Source of the DNA: Thermoactinospora rubra
GTDB taxonomy: Bacteria; Actinomycetota; Actinomycetes; Streptosporangiales; Streptosporangiaceae
Direction of reading: 5' to 3'
NCBI RefSeq assembly: GCF_002093975.1
Contig: NZ_KZ084329.1
Location: 63,596 to 127,595 of the forward strand
DNA: 64,000 bases
Positions within the stretch are counted from its first letter, which is position 1; every line of letters starts with the position of its first letter. Of this stretch, positions 63,541 to 64,000 are shown piece by piece. Both the position numbers and the translations under genes were made by a program. Below the pieces are notes generated by a model that was not told the DNA's origin, did no database searches, and saw nothing but the letters and a program-made list of their open reading frames with translations.

Positions 63541-64000
63541 TGCCCCTGGCCAGCGGCGCCCGCCAGTTGAAGCGCATGGCGGCGATGCGCAGCGCGAAGG
63601 CCACCAGCGCGGCGGCCAGCGTGGCGGGCCAGCCGTGCAGGCCCGAGGCGAACTCCACGGCGCGCAGCGCCGAGCCGACCATGGCCGGGACGGCATACAG
63701 CTGGCGGTCGTACAGCAGCGTGGGGATCTCGCCCGCGAGCACGTCGCGCAGCATGCCGCCGCCGACCGCCGTCGCCACGCCCAGCAGGGCGGCGTGCAGC
63801 GGGCTGAGCCCCGCGCCCAGCGCCTTCTCGGTGCCGACCGCCGAGAACAGGCCCAGCCCCGCCGCGTCGAGCACCAGGATCGCGGGCATCACCCGGGCGA
63901 CGTGCGGATGCCAGAAGACCACGATGACCGTCGCGGCCAGCGGGGTCAGCACGTAGCCGAGGTTCTCGAAGGCCGCCGGGCGGACGTTGAGGATCAGGTC
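63524..64000 (-). CDS. TRIC cation channel family protein (UPF0126, 5' end beyond window)
   Basis: At least 158 residues visible, open to the window edge. LDAAGLGLFSAVGTEKALGAGLSPLHAALLGVATAVGGGMLRDVLAGEIP is the glycine-rich second repeat of bacterial TRIC (YicG-like) channels. K+/anion permeability is known for the family. The N-terminal helices lie outside the window. Confidence 0.9.
   Translation of the reverse strand, partial: DLILNVRPAAFENLGYVLTPLAATVIVVFWHPHVARVMPAILVLDAAGLGLFSAVGTEKALGAGLSPLHAALLGVATAVGGGMLRDVLAGEIPTLLYDRQLYAVPAMVGSALRAVEFASGLHGWPATLAAALVAFALRIAAMRFNWRAPLARGITPAD

Overview
The window is high-GC DNA from an actinomycete. The gene set (mycobacterial-type suf operon with sufR, acVLRF1, MsiK-less sugar ABC transporter, zwf-tal-tkt, a perfect CebR-type box) and the frequent GTG/TTG and leaderless starts fit the order Streptosporangiales (Nonomuraea/Streptosporangium-like). 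The family level is inference. I see no tRNA, rRNA, CRISPR array, insertion sequence or prophage.

The gene order has a core skeleton with inserted blocks. Core: zwf-tal-tkt (1-4813, minus), ctaB (5024-5971), ctaA (9246-10181), a DrrAB-type ABC pair (18709-20375), the suf operon (22725-29200), ABC-F (51466-53067) and echA (53520-54275). As I recall it, the same order runs through M. tuberculosis Rv1447c-Rv1473. Blocks placed between the core genes are: (1) SmtB-type sensor, CDF metal exporter, PrsW protease and DUF218 protein (6011-9237); (2) a hydroxyproline catabolic cluster (10270-17699); (3) VOC and Bcr-type MFS genes (20510-22652); (4) a cellulose/mannan block (31687-42526): GH9 cellulase, GH2 beta-mannosidase, sugar ABC importer without ATPase, LacI regulator and mannose-6-phosphate isomerase; (5) hisE-hisG, an exported PLP enzyme, an EAL-CBS protein and acVLRF1; (6) a TetR-controlled drug-resistance operon of MFS pump, Rph/PEP-synthase-like enzyme and TetR (46881-51293).

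The right part (54366-64000) holds an ABC exporter, a sulfotransferase-like protein, Sir2 deacylase overlapping an LD-carboxypeptidase, an unknown protein, a GH15 trehalase-like enzyme, a divergent YczE/MocR pair and a partial TRIC channel gene.

The most useful non-coding signals are: a family of LacI-type 12-bp operators (TGA-N2-CG-N2-TCA) at six places that ties mannosidase, importer and lacI into one regulon; a perfect CebR box at the GH9 promoter; a SufR-type operator (ACACT-N5-TGTGA) on the leaderless start of sufR plus a DtxR/IdeR-like iron box upstream; a five-codon leader ORF before the ABC-F gene whose DNA can pair with the ABC-F ribosome binding region; a 15-bp perfect inverted repeat before the MFS pump; and a stack of palindromes translated in frame as the N-terminal extension of SufS. 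Many genes overlap by 1-4 bp in operons, and several convergent pairs overlap at their 3' ends.
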